64,000 nt of DNA. Origin: an uncultured Eubacteriales bacterium (GTDB taxonomy: Bacteria > Bacillota > Clostridia > Oscillospirales > Oscillospiraceae). Where the stretch lies: positions 1 to 64,000 of the forward strand of contig UROF01000001.1 in the NCBI GenBank assembly GCA_900549475.1. Reading direction: 5' to 3'. Both the position numbers and the translations under genes were made by a program. Under the pieces are notes generated by a model that was not told the origin of the DNA, did no database searches, and saw nothing but the letters and a program-made list of their open reading frames with translations. How positions within the stretch are numbered: position 1 is the first letter of the stretch; each line of letters opens with the position of its first letter. This document shows, piece after piece, positions 52,109 to 60,376 of this stretch.

Positions 52109-54757
52109 TTAGATGCCAGTCTTATTGGCCAGTTCGCTGAGAGCGGTCAGCGCCTGATCGTCATTGAAGCAGTAACGCATCTCCGTATAGGCGGAGCGCA
52201 GCTTCGCCACGTCCTTGGCCACCTCTTTGCCCCGGAGGATACAGTCGGCCATAATAGCAGCCAGCTTGGCAAAATCCTCTTTCTCAAAGCCGAAGCGGGT
52301 CATCTCGTTGACGCCCATCCGCAGGGCACCGGAAGCGGTGAAGCCCTCCTCGTCGGGGGTGGCCTGGTAGTTGACGATGATATTGTTGCGCTCCAGGCGC
52401 TCTGCCACCTCGGGACCGGTACCGTAGCCCACAGAGACGATGACCTGATGAGTCTCGGTGTAGTCGATGGCGCTGTCGCCGGCCACGTCCAGGCCCTCCG
52501 CCTTCAGACACTTGGCAAAGTGCTTGGCATTCTCCACCACGGCCTTCTGGTACTGATCCTTGAACTGGTTCATCTCATAGGCGGCCATCAGAAGGCCCAG
52601 CTGAGTGCCCAGGTGGTGGTTGGAGACGCTGCCGGGGAAGGCACGGGTCTCAATGGTCTCCCACAGACCGTACTTGAGCTCATCCTTCTTGTAGTTGACG
52701 CCAATGACGCCCCGCTGAGGCCCGTAAAAGGTTTTGTGGGTGGAGCCGGTGACGATCTCCGCGCCCTCCTCAAAAGGCTTCTGGAAGTAGTTGCCAACCA
52801 GGCCCAGAACGTGGGCCATGTCGTACATGATGGTTGTGGGAATCTTCTGCTCATCCACGAACTGCCGGATGGCAGCCACAGGCTCCTTGTGAAGGACCAT
52901 GCTCTTGCCGAAGATGATCAGCTCCGGACGGTACTTGTCAATGACCTTCTTGGTTTCCTCCACATCGATCTTATAGGTGTTGTCCGGGCAGACAGGGAAG
53001 TTGACGATAGCGTGGCGCTCGGTGACGGGATCGATGGCGATGTAGTCGTGGAGAGCACCCATGGGCTGGGCACTGAGGTGGCCGCCCTTGATGATGTGGT
53101 TGTTGAGGACATAGCCCAGGCGCTTCATGTCGTGCTTGCGGTCCAGGCGGTTCTTGAAGTCCATCAGGGCGGAGAATACCGCCATGTTGCTCATCTGACC
53201 GCTGATGACCCGGGTCTCCACCTCGCTGCAGCCCAGGTAGGCCTTCATCTCCTCCACCAGCAGCTGCTCCACCTCGTCGATGAACTCGGTTCCCTGGTAG
53301 TAGAAGATGTCCGCGTCATAGAAGGACTTGACCTTCTTGTGCTCGGCGTAGCGGAAAGAGGGGTCGCTCATGGAGAGCAAGCGTACCGCCCGGGAGGGAG
53401 TCATCTCAGAGGGGATCAGATTGATGCACTTCTCCTGACGCCAGACGTGGTTGTCGATGGCTCTGGAGATCAGGTCCAGGGCCTTGGGAGCGCGGTCGCC
53501 GGAGGCGGCGGCAGTGTCCTCCTCATCGGGACGGTAAATAATGGGCCGGGCAAAGGGAGGCGCGTCCACCCGCATGTGGTAGGGAGGAATGACGGCCTTC
53601 AGGCGGCGGCCCCGGACGTCCACTGTTACCACATCATCTTCCAGAATATCGCTGGAGAGATAGGCAAGACCGATGGCACGGTTGGCGGTGTCGTCCAAGA
53701 TCACCGTATCCAGGCCCTTGCCCTCGTGGCGGTAGTAGGGGACCATGGTGCCGCTGGTGACATAGCCGATGAGCTCATCGCCGCGATAGACAGGCATCCC
53801 CGCCCGCATGATGCCCCGGTCCAGCAGGGTGATGGGGACAATGCGCCGGGGCAGGACAGAGAGGTCACTGAAGTCCCGGCTCATGATCTTCTTGAAGGCG
53901 GCAAACTGCTTCTCCAGGGGAGCACGGCCGATAAAATCACCCTTCTGCTCGGAGAAGCTGACGGCAAACTTGGCCAGAGGAACGGCGAAGATAGGGATCT
54001 CCGTGCCGTCGGGGGCAAGGCCCATCTCATGGCCGTAGAGGGGAAGGCCCGCCTCCAGGCGGAGGGTATCCCGGGCGCCCAGGCCTGCGGGTTTCGCGCC
54101 CAGCTCAATGAGGCGCTTCCACAGCCAGGCGGCCTCCGCGCTCTCAATGTACACCTCATAGCCGATGGGTTCGCCGGTATAGCCGGTCTTGGCAACGCGG
54201 ACAGTGCGCCCTTCGAACTCCAGGGTATTCAGAGCGTTCTTTACCGGTTCTGTAATGGCCTTGCCGCCGGAGAGGATCTGCAGCAGCTCCTTGGCCTTGG
54301 GGCCCTGGACGGCAATAGCCGCGTAGTCACCGGTGATGACGGTCATCTTGGCGTCATAGGCCTTGATCTGTTCATTGAGGTGCAGGAGGTCCTTGTCCGT
54401 GTTGGCGGCGTTCATCACCAGCAGGTAGCGGTCCTCCTCAAAGCGGTAGAGGTAGGCGTCGTCTACGGCTCCGCCGTTTTCATTGGGAATGATGGCATAC
54501 TGGGCCTGGTTGAGGTCCAGGGCCATGACATTGCTGGAGAGAACATGCTGGAGGAAGGTCACTGCCTGAGGACCATCCACCAGGATACGGCCCATGTGGG
54601 ACACGTCAAAGAGGCTGCAGAAATGCCGGGTATACAGGTGTTCCGCCACAATATCCGTGGGATATTTGATGGGCATCTCCCAACCGCCAAAATCCACCAT
54701 GGTGGCGCCTGCGGCTACATGCACATCATAGAGCTGGGTCCGCTTCAGATCACTCAT
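52109..54757 (-). CDS. Aminomethyltransferase-serine hydroxymethyltransferase fusion
   Basis: 882-aa single open frame. Residues 1 to ~400 are a complete GcvT (T protein), beginning TQLYDVHVAAGATMVDFGGW, with GYTGEPIGYEVYIES and GLGARDTLRLEAGLPLYGHEM. A polar linker (DEEDTAAASGDRAP) leads to a second domain of ~470 aa that is serine hydroxymethyltransferase: INLIPSEMTPS, the PLP lysine in GSTHKTFYGPQRGVIG, DMAHVLGLVG. T protein makes methylene-THF from glycine, and GlyA uses it to make serine, so the fusion would join the two consecutive steps. The gene is intact and has a normal ribosome site (GGAGG). Confidence 0.92.
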   Translation of the reverse strand: MSDLKRTQLYDVHVAAGATMVDFGGWEMPIKYPTDIVAEHLYTRHFCSLFDVSHMGRILVDGPQAVTFLQHVLSSNVMALDLNQAQYAIIPNENGGAVDDAYLYRFEEDRYLLVMNAANTDKDLLHLNEQIKAYDAKMTVITGDYAAIAVQGPKAKELLQILSGGKAITEPVKNALNTLEFEGRTVRVAKTGYTGEPIGYEVYIESAEAAWLWKRLIELGAKPAGLGARDTLRLEAGLPLYGHEMGLAPDGTEIPIFAVPLAKFAVSFSEQKGDFIGRAPLEKQFAAFKKIMSRDFSDLSVLPRRIVPITLLDRGIMRAGMPVYRGDELIGYVTSGTMVPYYRHEGKGLDTVILDDTANRAIGLAYLSSDILEDDVVTVDVRGRRLKAVIPPYHMRVDAPPFARPIIYRPDEEDTAAASGDRAPKALDLISRAIDNHVWRQEKCINLIPSEMTPSRAVRLLSMSDPSFRYAEHKKVKSFYDADIFYYQGTEFIDEVEQLLVEEMKAYLGCSEVETRVISGQMSNMAVFSALMDFKNRLDRKHDMKRLGYVLNNHIIKGGHLSAQPMGALHDYIAIDPVTERHAIVNFPVCPDNTYKIDVEETKKVIDKYRPELIIFGKSMVLHKEPVAAIRQFVDEQKIPTTIMYDMAHVLGLVGNYFQKPFEEGAEIVTGSTHKTFYGPQRGVIGVNYKKDELKYGLWETIETRAFPGSVSNHHLGTQLGLLMAAYEMNQFKDQYQKAVVENAKHFAKCLKAEGLDVAGDSAIDYTETHQVIVSVGYGTGPEVAERLERNNIIVNYQATPDEEGFTASGALRMGVNEMTRFGFEKEDFAKLAAIMADCILRGKEVAKDVAKLRSAYTEMRYCFNDDQALTALSELANKTGI

Positions 54758-54785
54758 TGGCTTTTCCTCCGTTGCTATATAAATT

Positions 54786-55991
54786 TTAGGGTTCGTAAAG
54801 AACAGGACGGGTGTAAGGCGGGGTGGTATTATTCAAATGGCGGGTGGGGATTGCAGCAGCGATCCGGCGTCCGCGGATGTCTACTTCCAGCTGATCTCCG
54901 GTACGCACACGGCTGTCGATATAGGCAAAACCGATGGCCCGCATAGCGTGCTCCTCGCCTGTGGTGAAATAGGGGACCATGGTACCGCTGGTGACGTAGC
55001 CTACCTGGGATTCGCCTTGATAGACGGGCATACCGCCACGCATGACGCCGCGTCCTGTCAGGACAATAGGCCTGATACGCCGGGGAAGTGTGCTCAGATT
55101 GGTATAATCCTGATTTTTGATCTGCTGATAGGCAGTAAATTGTTTTTCCATAGCTGTCCGGCCTACGAAATCGCCCTTTTCCTGGGCAAAGTTCACCGCG
55201 AACTTGGCCAGGGGAACGGCAAAGATGGGGATCTCCGTACCGTCGGGGGCGAGGCCCATCTCGTGGCCATAGAGGGGGAGGCCCGCCTCCAGGCGGAGGG
55301 TATCCCGGGCGCCCAGACCGGCAGGCTTGGCGCCCAAAGCTTCCAGACTCTTCCACAGCCAGACGGCGTCGCTGCTCTCTACATAGATCTCATAGCCCAC
55401 AGGCTCACCGGTGTAGCCGGTTCTGGCAATATAGAGGGTGCGGCCGTTAACCGTGAGAGTGTTGAGGTCGTTTCTGTTGGGCCCGGTGATAATCTCCTGA
55501 CCGGAAAGTGTGCGGAGGAGCTCCTCCGACTTGGGCCCTTGAACGGCAATGGCCGCCCAGTCGCTGGTGATCACGGTCATCTTGGCGTCAAAAGCCTTGA
55601 TCTGCTCATTGAGGTAGAGCAGATCCTTATCGGTATTGGCTGCGTTGATCACCAGAAAGTAGCGGTCCTCCTCAAAACGGTTGAGATAGGCGTCATCGAT
55701 GGCACCGCCGTTTTCGTTGGGAATAATGGCATATTGGGCGTGGTTGACCTGCAGGGCAGCCACGTTGCTGGAAAGAACATGCTGGAGGAAGGGGACTGCC
55801 TCGGGGCCCTCCACCAGGACGCGGCCCATATGGGACACATCAAAAAGACTGCAGAAATGCCGGGTGTACAGGTGCTCCGCCACAATGTCCGTGGGGTACT
55901 TTACCGGCATCTCCCAGCCGCCAAAGTCCACCATGGTGGCGCCGGCGGCCACATGCACGTCGTAGAGTTGGGTTCGCTTCAGATCGCTCAT
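54786..55991 (-). CDS. gcvT: Aminomethyltransferase (glycine cleavage T protein)
   Basis: 401-aa T protein. The N-terminal ~55 residues are nearly the same as in the downstream fusion protein, and similarity continues throughout, so the pair arose by tandem duplication. Catalytic-site regions (GARDTLRLEAGLPLYGHEM; MVDFGGW) are intact. Start ATG 55991, with GGAG upstream; the frame runs 42 codons higher into the riboswitch gap. First gene of the operon behind the glycine riboswitch. Confidence 0.94.
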   Translation of the reverse strand: MSDLKRTQLYDVHVAAGATMVDFGGWEMPVKYPTDIVAEHLYTRHFCSLFDVSHMGRVLVEGPEAVPFLQHVLSSNVAALQVNHAQYAIIPNENGGAIDDAYLNRFEEDRYFLVINAANTDKDLLYLNEQIKAFDAKMTVITSDWAAIAVQGPKSEELLRTLSGQEIITGPNRNDLNTLTVNGRTLYIARTGYTGEPVGYEIYVESSDAVWLWKSLEALGAKPAGLGARDTLRLEAGLPLYGHEMGLAPDGTEIPIFAVPLAKFAVNFAQEKGDFVGRTAMEKQFTAYQQIKNQDYTNLSTLPRRIRPIVLTGRGVMRGGMPVYQGESQVGYVTSGTMVPYFTTGEEHAMRAIGFAYIDSRVRTGDQLEVDIRGRRIAAAIPTRHLNNTTPPYTRPVLYEP

Positions 55992-56116
55992 TGTTTTTAC
56001 TCCATCGCTTTTGTTGTTATGTATATGGTTCATCGTATATGGCCCACATGTGACGGTATACTCAGAATCACCGATAAAAATGAAGAGAAAATCATGCAGT
56101 GCCGCAGCTGATGGCA

Positions 56117-56158
56117 AATAATAAAGAGGCGCAGCAACAGTATAGTTGCTGCGCCTCT
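56117..56158 (-). terminator. Glycine-riboswitch terminator of gcv operon
   Basis: AGAGGCGCAGCAAC pairs with GTTGCTGCGCCTCT (56125-56158), followed on the minus strand by TTATTATT. It lies between the aptamers and gcvT. Confidence 0.8.
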
Positions 56159-56167
56159 GTCTTTTTA

Positions 56168-56350
56168 CCTGAGAGATTCCCGGGGAAACAGGATAGAGTC
56201 CTATTCCTGCCGGTTGCCCCGCCGGTGCACATACATGCTTTACAGATCTGCGTCCTGTCCCAGTCCGTTTACCTGAGAGAGTGTGGCAATTGCTCCTTCG
56301 GTGCCGCTGGTGCGGTCTCTCCTGAGACGATCATCCGCATTTTCTATTGA
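56168..56350 (-). ncRNA. Tandem glycine riboswitch controlling gcv operon
   Basis: Minus strand. Aptamer 1 (about 56263-56330): CAGGAGAGACCGC, CACCGAAGGAGCAA, ACTCTCTCAGGTAAA. Aptamer 2 (about 56168-56255): CACCGG-CGGGGCAA, ATCTCTCAGGTAAAAAGACAGA. Two aptamers followed by a terminator is the glycine ON-switch design; glycine should allow read-through into the cleavage system. Confidence 0.9.
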
Positions 56351-56368
56351 TATTTTCTATTTGAATGA

Positions 56369-56398
56369 ATAATAGCAAACTTAAATATAGATTGTCAA
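56369..56398 (-). promoter_or_regulatory. Sigma-A promoter of gcv operon
   Basis: Minus strand TTGACA (56393-56398), 18 bp, TATTAT (56369-56374), just past the rqcH stop. Confidence 0.75.
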
Positions 56399-56433
56399 TA
56401 GAAAATCTGAAATTTTCCAGCAGAGCGATACCA

Positions 56434-58179
56434 CTATTTTTCGATGGAAAGATTTTTAACCACCGACTCATCCGGAACAACGTAGGCGGTTTGATAGTTG
56501 TCATAGATCACCATCCCCGGACGGGAAGAGGATGGCTTCTTCACATTGCGTACCTGCGTGTAGTCTACCGCTACCTGTCCGCCATCACGTCCCTGAGAGA
56601 ACCAGGCAGCCAGAATAGCTGCTTCATGGAGAGATTGGTTGCCGGGCTCCCGGCCTTCTGTGCATAGAATCACATGGGAACCATGGATGCGCTGGGTATG
56701 GAACCAGTAATCCGATTTAAAGGCATCCTTAGTCAGTTGATCATTCTGGGTATTGCTGCGCCCCACCAAAATGCGGAAGCCTTCGCTGGAACAGAACATC
56801 CTTGGGCGTGCTTTGCCCCGCCGGGGCTCTTTTTTGGATGCCTGGTTTTTCCGTCCGTACCCTGTTTCCTGCAGTTCGTGACGGATATCGTTGAAGTCCT
56901 GTTCCGTCTCTGCGCGGCTCAGCTCATCCAGGACGCTTTCCAGCCAGTCACGCTCTTTCCGGGCGATCTCCATTTGCTGGGCCAAATAGGTTTCGGCGGT
57001 TTTTGCCTTGTTATACTGGCGAAAATAGCGGGCGGCGTTTTGCTGGGGGGTGAGGAGGGGGTCCAGAGGAATCTCAATGTCCGGACAGCTTTCCTCATAG
57101 TAGTTCTGGGTTCGCAGAACCTTTTGGCCCCGCTCCATGCGGTACAGATTGGCGGTGATCAGCTCACCGCATATACGCAAATGATCCCGTTCCAGGGTCT
57201 GGGCATACTCCTTTTCCTGGAGAGCCAGTTTCCTGCGCAGCCTGTCTCTGGCATTGGTAGCTGTGCGCAGGAGGTCTTGCCCCTTTTGCCGGACCCGTTC
57301 CTGCTGCTCCCGTGTCTCATAGAACTGATCCAGCAGGGAGGAGAAGCTATCTTGAGCGGTGCCGATCATAGCCGTGCCGTACTGGGTTATGGGGAAGTAG
57401 GAATAATCAGCGGGCCGTCCATCCTTTTCCAGTAAATATGGTGTAAAGCTTTTTTCCTTTGCAATCTTTAGCCATTCAAAGAAAGACTGCAACAGTCCCT
57501 GACGGTTAGCGATACGGTCCAGACGGGCATCCGTGCTGCCGCAGCCGCGGTAAACGATCTCGCGGCAGACCAGGGGCGAAAGTCCCCAGAAGGTGTCCAG
57601 CAAAAACTGATCCCCACAGATCTCCGGGGAGGCACCTTTCAAGAGCCTTTCCAATGTCTCCTCGTCAGCGGCAAGGGGGTCCGCTTTTTCCTGGGCAGGA
57701 GGGAGACGATAATAGAGCCCGGGAAGCACCTGCCGCTGTTCACTCATCTCCAGATCGACCCGCCGCAGACAGTCAATGATCCGATCCTCACCATCCGTCA
57801 GGATCAGATTTGACCGGCGGCCCATACATTCCAGAATCAATTTGCGCTGGCCCGGCTCGCCCAGTTCATCCACCATATCGATGGTTACCACGGCAGCCCG
57901 CTCCAGGCCGGGCTGTTCAATAGCGGATATCTTCCCGCCCCCCAGATGCTTACGCAGCAGCATACAGAACATAGGGGGCGAAGCAGGGTTTTCCCGGGAA
58001 AGGTTGGTCAGATGAATGCGGGCCTGGGACGCACCTGAGCAGAGCATCAGTTTTCTGCCGCCCCGCAGTGACAGGATCACCTGATCCCGGGCGGGCTGCT
58101 GGATTTTTTCGATCCGGAGACCAACAAGACTTTGCAATTCCTGAATAACACCTGATAAACAAAAGGAGTCAAGTGGCAT
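56434..58179 (-). CDS. rqcH: Rqc2 homologue RqcH (NFACT ribosome quality-control factor)
   Basis: 581-aa NFACT protein: NFACT-N (GLRIEKIQQP, MLLRKHLGGGKI), helix-hairpin-helix, a long coiled coil (QQERVRQKGQDLLRTATNARDRLRRKLALQEKEY region), then NFACT-R (GFRILVGRSNTQNDQLT, DYWFHTQRIHGSHVIL). It binds stalled 50S subunits and recruits tRNA-Ala to add C-terminal alanine tails. GGAGG lies about 14 bases before ATG 58179; overlaps the mrnC stop by 11 bases. Confidence 0.92.
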   Translation of the reverse strand: MPLDSFCLSGVIQELQSLVGLRIEKIQQPARDQVILSLRGGRKLMLCSGASQARIHLTNLSRENPASPPMFCMLLRKHLGGGKISAIEQPGLERAAVVTIDMVDELGEPGQRKLILECMGRRSNLILTDGEDRIIDCLRRVDLEMSEQRQVLPGLYYRLPPAQEKADPLAADEETLERLLKGASPEICGDQFLLDTFWGLSPLVCREIVYRGCGSTDARLDRIANRQGLLQSFFEWLKIAKEKSFTPYLLEKDGRPADYSYFPITQYGTAMIGTAQDSFSSLLDQFYETREQQERVRQKGQDLLRTATNARDRLRRKLALQEKEYAQTLERDHLRICGELITANLYRMERGQKVLRTQNYYEESCPDIEIPLDPLLTPQQNAARYFRQYNKAKTAETYLAQQMEIARKERDWLESVLDELSRAETEQDFNDIRHELQETGYGRKNQASKKEPRRGKARPRMFCSSEGFRILVGRSNTQNDQLTKDAFKSDYWFHTQRIHGSHVILCTEGREPGNQSLHEAAILAAWFSQGRDGGQVAVDYTQVRNVKKPSSSRPGMVIYDNYQTAYVVPDESVVKNLSIEK

Positions 58180-58585
58180 CCCTTGTCACCTCCATCATGG
58201 CGTTGAATAGCTCATTGATCCGTTCAGTCTCTCCCCGCAGATAGAGAAATCCGAAAAGGCTCTCCAGTGCAGTGGCTTTCAGGTAATCAGAGCGGCTGGC
58301 ACTATGGGGGATGGTGTTAACGTTGGCGTTGCGGCCCCGCTTGAATACCGCCAGCTCCTCCGGGGTCAGAAGGGGCAGAATGCGGTCTGCCAGCTGAGCT
58401 TGGGCGGGGGCCTTCACCAGTTCCACTGTGGAGCGGTGCAGTCCCTTTCCGGTAGCTTTGCCGTGGGCACACAGGTAGGCACGGACCAACAGCTCATATA
58501 CGCCGTCGCCCAAATGGGCAAGGCCGATGCTGCTGATGGCCCGGATATCGTCTTCCTGCATATGCAAGGAAAAATAATTCTCCAT
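58169..58585 (-). CDS. mrnC: Mini-ribonuclease 3
   Basis: 138-aa RNase III-like catalytic domain with no dsRNA-binding domain: GLAHLGDGVYELLVR, KGLHRSTVELVKAPAQA, RGRNA, and DYLKATALESLFGFLYL. It matures 23S rRNA in Firmicutes. Start ATG 58585 after AGGAGG; the longer open frame is leader. Coupled to rqcH. Confidence 0.92.
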   Translation of the reverse strand: MENYFSLHMQEDDIRAISSIGLAHLGDGVYELLVRAYLCAHGKATGKGLHRSTVELVKAPAQAQLADRILPLLTPEELAVFKRGRNANVNTIPHSASRSDYLKATALESLFGFLYLRGETERINELFNAMMEVTRDAT

Positions 58586-58660
58586 AGGTCCTCCTGAAAA
58601 TAGAAGTATCAAATAGTATACGCAGTTTTTGCTGCCTGTCAAATACTGGATATCTTCATA

Positions 58661-58706
58661 CAGAAAGCCGGACAGCACCTGTGCGTTAAACAGGCGCTGT
58701 CCGGCC
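58661..58706 (-). terminator. Terminator of nitroreductase-Nudix gene
   Basis: GCCGGACAGC-CCTGT with ACAGG-GCTGTCCGGC (58667-58704), then TTTCTG on the minus strand. Confidence 0.7.
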
Positions 58707-58729
58707 GAAAGGGCTTTGCCTGGGAAATA

Positions 58730-59863
58730 TCAGTTCCGGCTGGTCAGATAGTTCTCCGCTGCCAGCAGGACCTCCTCATCGGTGGCGAACGTTACCAGCG
58801 GCCTTGCCTCAGAGAAGGAAAACCAGCCCAGATCTGCGATCTCTGCCTCCTGTGCGTGCTGGGTACCGCCCACAGGCTTGGCTATGAAAAAGATCACATC
58901 CTTGATCACACCGGCTTTGGGATAGTATGTCACTACCTGCCGGAAATTGGTGTCGATTTCTGCCTGGAGTCCGGTCTCCTCAAGGATTTCCCGCTGGGCA
59001 GTCTGGATTTCTGTCTCTTCGCCCTCCACATGTCCTTTGGGAAAACTCCAATGGCCGCCGTTGTGGCGTGCCAACAGATACTGGTGCTCACCCGGAGTAC
59101 CGCGCCAGATCACTGCGCCGCAGGATTTCTCCTCAGCCGCTTTATGAAATGTGCCGCCGTCACCCCAGCTCCAGGTACCGCCATGGGCCCCCAGTTCGAA
59201 GTGAAGCTTGGCGATGCCCAGGTCAACAGGGGAGAAGGTCGTATTTTCCGTCATGTGTACCTGAACGGAATTGTCCCGTTTCTTGACGAACCGATAGGGC
59301 TGGCGATTGCGGGCAGAGGGGGCCCGCTGCACGGCAGCCATGCCGGACATGAACCAACTGGGGGCGTGACTGAGGCCGGAAGCCAGTTCGGCCACGCTCT
59401 TACTGCCGCGCTGAGCAATGCGCCGGATCAGCTTTTCACGTCCTGTGCGCTCCTCCGGCGTGTGGCCGATCGCTGCCACACAGACCAGCTTTTCCCCTTC
59501 CGCCAAGTGGCAGAGGCAGCTGCGTTGGTCATAAGTTCCTCCCACCCAACAGGTACCAAGGCCCATGGCCGTAGCAGTAAGGATGATCAGTTCACCGTAA
59601 TAGCCGCATTTTTCCGCCAGATCGGGATCAGAAGATGGCCCGGCAAATACCAGATAATTGCGTACCCCTGAAAGCATGCCATAGCTTTTGGTCAGGGAAG
59701 AGAATGGCTCAGGGCGGTCGCAAATCAACTGAATATGCAGACCGGCACGGCTGTTGTATTGATCGATTGCCTTATTAAGCTGACGGATCTGTTCCGGACT
59801 AATGGGGTCCGGCAGGTAGGTCCTGAGGGACATTCTGGTGGAAACAGCATCAGATAATGTCAT
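58730..59863 (-). CDS. Nitroreductase-Nudix hydrolase fusion
   Basis: 377 aa. Residues ~1-225 are a nitroreductase-family FMN domain (RMSLRTYLPDPISPEQI, YYGELIILTATAMGLGTCWVGG, RAPSARNRQPYRF). Residues ~235-377 are a Nudix domain with a perfect Nudix box, G-x5-E-x7-R-E-x2-E-E-x-G (GHVEGEE...REILEETGL), and SFPKGH before it. One frame covers both, with no internal ribosome site in between that I can see. Joint function unknown; FMN/NAD turnover or nucleotide clean-up are possibilities. Confidence 0.88.
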   Translation of the reverse strand: MTLSDAVSTRMSLRTYLPDPISPEQIRQLNKAIDQYNSRAGLHIQLICDRPEPFSSLTKSYGMLSGVRNYLVFAGPSSDPDLAEKCGYYGELIILTATAMGLGTCWVGGTYDQRSCLCHLAEGEKLVCVAAIGHTPEERTGREKLIRRIAQRGSKSVAELASGLSHAPSWFMSGMAAVQRAPSARNRQPYRFVKKRDNSVQVHMTENTTFSPVDLGIAKLHFELGAHGGTWSWGDGGTFHKAAEEKSCGAVIWRGTPGEHQYLLARHNGGHWSFPKGHVEGEETEIQTAQREILEETGLQAEIDTNFRQVVTYYPKAGVIKDVIFFIAKPVGGTQHAQEAEIADLGWFSFSEARPLVTFATDEEVLLAAENYLTSRN

Positions 59864-59958
59864 GGTGTCTCCTTTCCGGCAAGAGGCCGTGATGCAAATA
59901 CAAGGGCAAATACATGGCGGTGTCCATCCCTGTAGAATGAAGTTCTTTACTTAAGTTT

Positions 59959-59986
59959 ATTATATCAGCATGTCCTGTCAAGTCAA
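59959..59986 (-). promoter_or_regulatory. Sigma-A promoter of nitroreductase-Nudix gene
   Basis: Minus strand TTGACT (59981-59986), 16 bp, TATAAT (59959-59964). Confidence 0.65.
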
Positions 59987-60014
59987 TAAGGTGACAAGAA
60001 CGTGAAAATAACTC

Positions 60015-60043
60015 TTGCCAACATATAAACATTCTGTTAAGAT
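60015..60043 (+). promoter_or_regulatory. Sigma-A promoter of first glycine symporter
   Basis: TTGCCA (60015-60020), 17 bp, TAAGAT (60038-60043); transcription should begin near 60050, just ahead of the riboswitch. Confidence 0.7.
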
Positions 60044-60059
60044 GATAGTACAATGACAT

Positions 60060-60240
60060 ACCGGATGAAGTCCGCAGGAACCAGAAGGCTATTGCTTTCT
60101 GGCCGAAGGTGTAGTGGATAAGATACCGTAAGGTGAAACTGTGGATGGACGGAATTCTGGAGAACTCTGCTAAGGCAGATGCCGAAGGTGCAAGCGGCCG
60201 ATCCCCGTAAACTCTCAGGCAAAAGGACAGAATCCTACGT
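60060..60240 (+). ncRNA. Glycine riboswitch, first symporter (degenerate + canonical aptamer)
   Basis: The second aptamer (60152-60235) is textbook: CTGGAGAACTC, GATGCCGAAGGTGCAAGCGG, AAACTCTCAGGCAAAAGGACAGA. The stretch before it (60062-60150) keeps GGCCGAAGGTG and ATGGACGGA but has lost the AAACTCTCAGG element, so it looks like a decayed first aptamer. A terminator follows at 60300. Confidence 0.9.
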
Positions 60241-60299
60241 TTTGCTGCATACACTCAGTGAATAAATATTGCTGAGCGCATGGGAGTATTGTTTTTAGG

Positions 60300-60331
60300 G
60301 GAGCGCCGCAACTTGCGGCGCTCCATTTTTC
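60300..60331 (+). terminator. Riboswitch terminator before first glycine symporter
   Basis: GGAGCGCCGCAA pairs with TTGCGGCGCTCC (60300-60324), one-base loop core, then ATTTTTCTG. Confidence 0.85.
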
Positions 60332-60376
60332 TGTCAATATGCGGTATGTACGCCAACATGAGAGAGGAGAGCATGT

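Noticed and set aside
52448..54946. 832-aa open frame antisense to gcvT-glyA
   Set aside because: Shadow frame; the minus strand has GcvT and GlyA motifs and a ribosome site.
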